The notes below the pieces were generated by a model. It did no database searches. It saw only the letters and a program-made list of their open reading frames with translations, and had not been told where the DNA came from. A program made the translations under genes and the position numbers. This document shows, piece by piece, positions 63,377 to 64,000 of a stretch of DNA of 64,000 nt. Source of the stretch: Xylanibacter muris (GTDB lineage Bacteria; Bacteroidota; Bacteroidia; Bacteroidales; Bacteroidaceae); assembly GCF_013166605.1 (NCBI RefSeq), contig NZ_JABKKF010000003.1, positions 124,001 to 188,000 of the forward strand, read 5' to 3'. The first letter of the stretch is position 1. Every line of letters starts with the position of its first letter.

Positions 63377-63752
63377 TTGGTCTTAGAACGGTTATGTCAT
63401 TCTGATGGGGTAGGGGATGTGTTCGGGAAGCATGTCCCTTTATTTTTTTGTTTAAAAATGTGGTTGGGTGGACACTTGGATGGACATTTGGGTGGACAAA
63501 TATTGTGCTGTAAAAACGAAATGTGTTGATTGGGTGGACATTTGGGTGGACACTTTTAACATCAAAATGTGTGGATAAATAGGGCGGATGGGTATAAAAA
63601 GACAGAAAAACGGCATTTTTAGTGGTTTTTGAGGGGTAAAATACACTAAATATACCGTTTTCGAGGGGCGGATTTTATACGAAAGTGCCTAAATACAGAC
63701 GTTTACGAGAAAATACATGAAATTTGTGTATACATTTCGTTTCAGTGGGGTA
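63377..63752. other. Intergenic region with tandem repeats and shared 14-mer
   Basis: About 375 bases between the small gene and the end of the S24 gene. It holds the 12-bp repeats (63464-63553), the 14-mer AAAACGAAATGTGT (63513-63526) and its inverse near 63730. I see no real gene here; a 64-codon leftward frame is explained by the repeats. Confidence 0.5.
63464..63553. repeat. 12-bp tandem repeats, TTGGGTGGACAY
   Basis: Three head-to-tail units (63464-63475, 63476-63487, 63488-63499) and two more (63530-63541, 63542-63553), all close to TTGGGTGGACAC. The regular phase looks like iterons or an array of regulator sites rather than coding sequence. Confidence 0.7.
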
Positions 63753-64000
63753 TTATTCGAGGCTTACGGAACCGACTACGAGTGCAAGTCCGGTTATGTC
63801 TTCAATGGGAATGTCAAAAGGTAGGTAGTCCTTATTGTCGGACACAGCCGTAAGGCTATCCTTGTTGTTGCTCGGCATGAGGCGTTTCACGAGTATACCT
63901 TGCTCGCGTGTTGCTATGACATGACATTTGTTCCACTGTATGAATTTACGGTCATTAAGTATGGTACAAGCAATTACGTCTCCAGGGTTGAAGTGTGGAT
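63753..64000 (-). CDS. S24-type repressor/peptidase, C-terminal part
   Basis: The last 82 codons of a gene that runs off the right edge. 'FNPGDVIACTIL', 'FIQWNKCHVIATREQGILVKRL' (in parts) and 'LTAVSDNKDYLPFDIP' match the C-terminal LexA/S24 domain of Bacteroidales phage-type repressors; the lysine in GILVKR is the likely catalytic Lys, while the Ser lies before the window edge. These proteins hold prophage or SOS genes silent and cleave themselves on DNA damage. The N-terminal helix-turn-helix should be beyond 64000. Confidence 0.8.
   Translation of the reverse strand, partial: PHFNPGDVIACTILNDRKFIQWNKCHVIATREQGILVKRLMPSNNKDSLTAVSDNKDYLPFDIPIEDITGLALVVGSVSLE

Noticed and set aside
63452..63646. 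A leftward 64-codon protein with STQ repeats
   Set aside because: The repeated residues come from the 12-bp DNA repeats; the rest has no coding character.
1..64000. tRNA, rRNA or tmRNA genes
   Set aside because: No cloverleaf with the conserved TTCGA arm and no rRNA sequence was seen on either strand when reading intergenic regions.

Overview
The window is Bacteroidales DNA, most like Prevotella/Segatella. Evidence: many promoters fit the Bacteroidota pattern TTTG-N19-TAnnTTTG; there are NVEALA and BF3164-type proteins, a UpxY-like antiterminator beside an invertible promoter, PL10/GH43 plant-polysaccharide enzymes, an L-rhamnose operon, and a cobalamin riboswitch ahead of a giant secreted protein. 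No tRNA or rRNA gene was seen. Most genes are of middling GC; the glycan locus at 17.6-25.9 kb is clearly AT-rich and looks acquired.

Region by region. (1) 0.08-7.1 kb: one operon of seven genes: a small secreted protein, a thioredoxin-like lipoprotein, an NVEALA peptide, a beta-propeller lipoprotein, a transglutaminase-like lipoprotein, a signal peptidase I and an O-antigen-ligase-like membrane protein. An almost identical promoter lies at each end, both pointing inward. (2) 7.5-10.2 kb: a broken TPR gene, a structured repeat element, a MATE exporter and REP-like repeats. (3) 10.2-13.8 kb: a tyrosine recombinase, a promoter flanked by 25-bp inverted repeats, a UpxY-like antiterminator and an unknown partner: a phase-variation module. 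(4) 13.9-17.0 kb: a compact three-gene operon (ATPase, possible nuclease, zinc-ribbon/DUF4145) that looks like a defence system. (5) 17.6-25.9 kb: surface-glycan genes: a cytidylyltransferase/oxidoreductase fusion, aminotransferase, LicD transferase, flippase, polymerase, two glycosyltransferases and an acyltransferase broken at a G tract; an IS110 element follows. (6) 27.5-43.1 kb: pectin and rhamnose use: DUF1593 protein, PL10 pectate lyase, rhaB-rhaA-rhaT and an arabinanase-like GH43, mixed with DUF1846, NhaD and S41 peptidase genes. No SusC/SusD pair or rhamnulose-1-phosphate aldolase is present.

(7) 43.3-50 kb: a cobalamin riboswitch followed by a 2104-residue surface protein made of four CUB-like/BNR_N-like modules, a beta-helix and a DUF4465-like domain. 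(8) 50-55 kb: a lipoprotein, a TrmH-type methyltransferase, a second copy of the structured repeat and a tandem GH43 enzyme. (9) 55.3-62.8 kb: a 1627-residue DEDD-nuclease/RecQ/UvrD fusion, then a PP2C phosphatase and a WG-repeat-like protein whose start is unclear. (10) 63-64 kb: a small conserved-looking gene, 12-bp tandem repeats and the end of an S24-type repressor, probably the edge of a mobile or SOS-like module.

The genes suggest a gut or rumen commensal that degrades pectin, switches its surface glycan on and off at the levels of promoter, antiterminator and homopolymer slippage, and carries several poorly described surface and defence systems.
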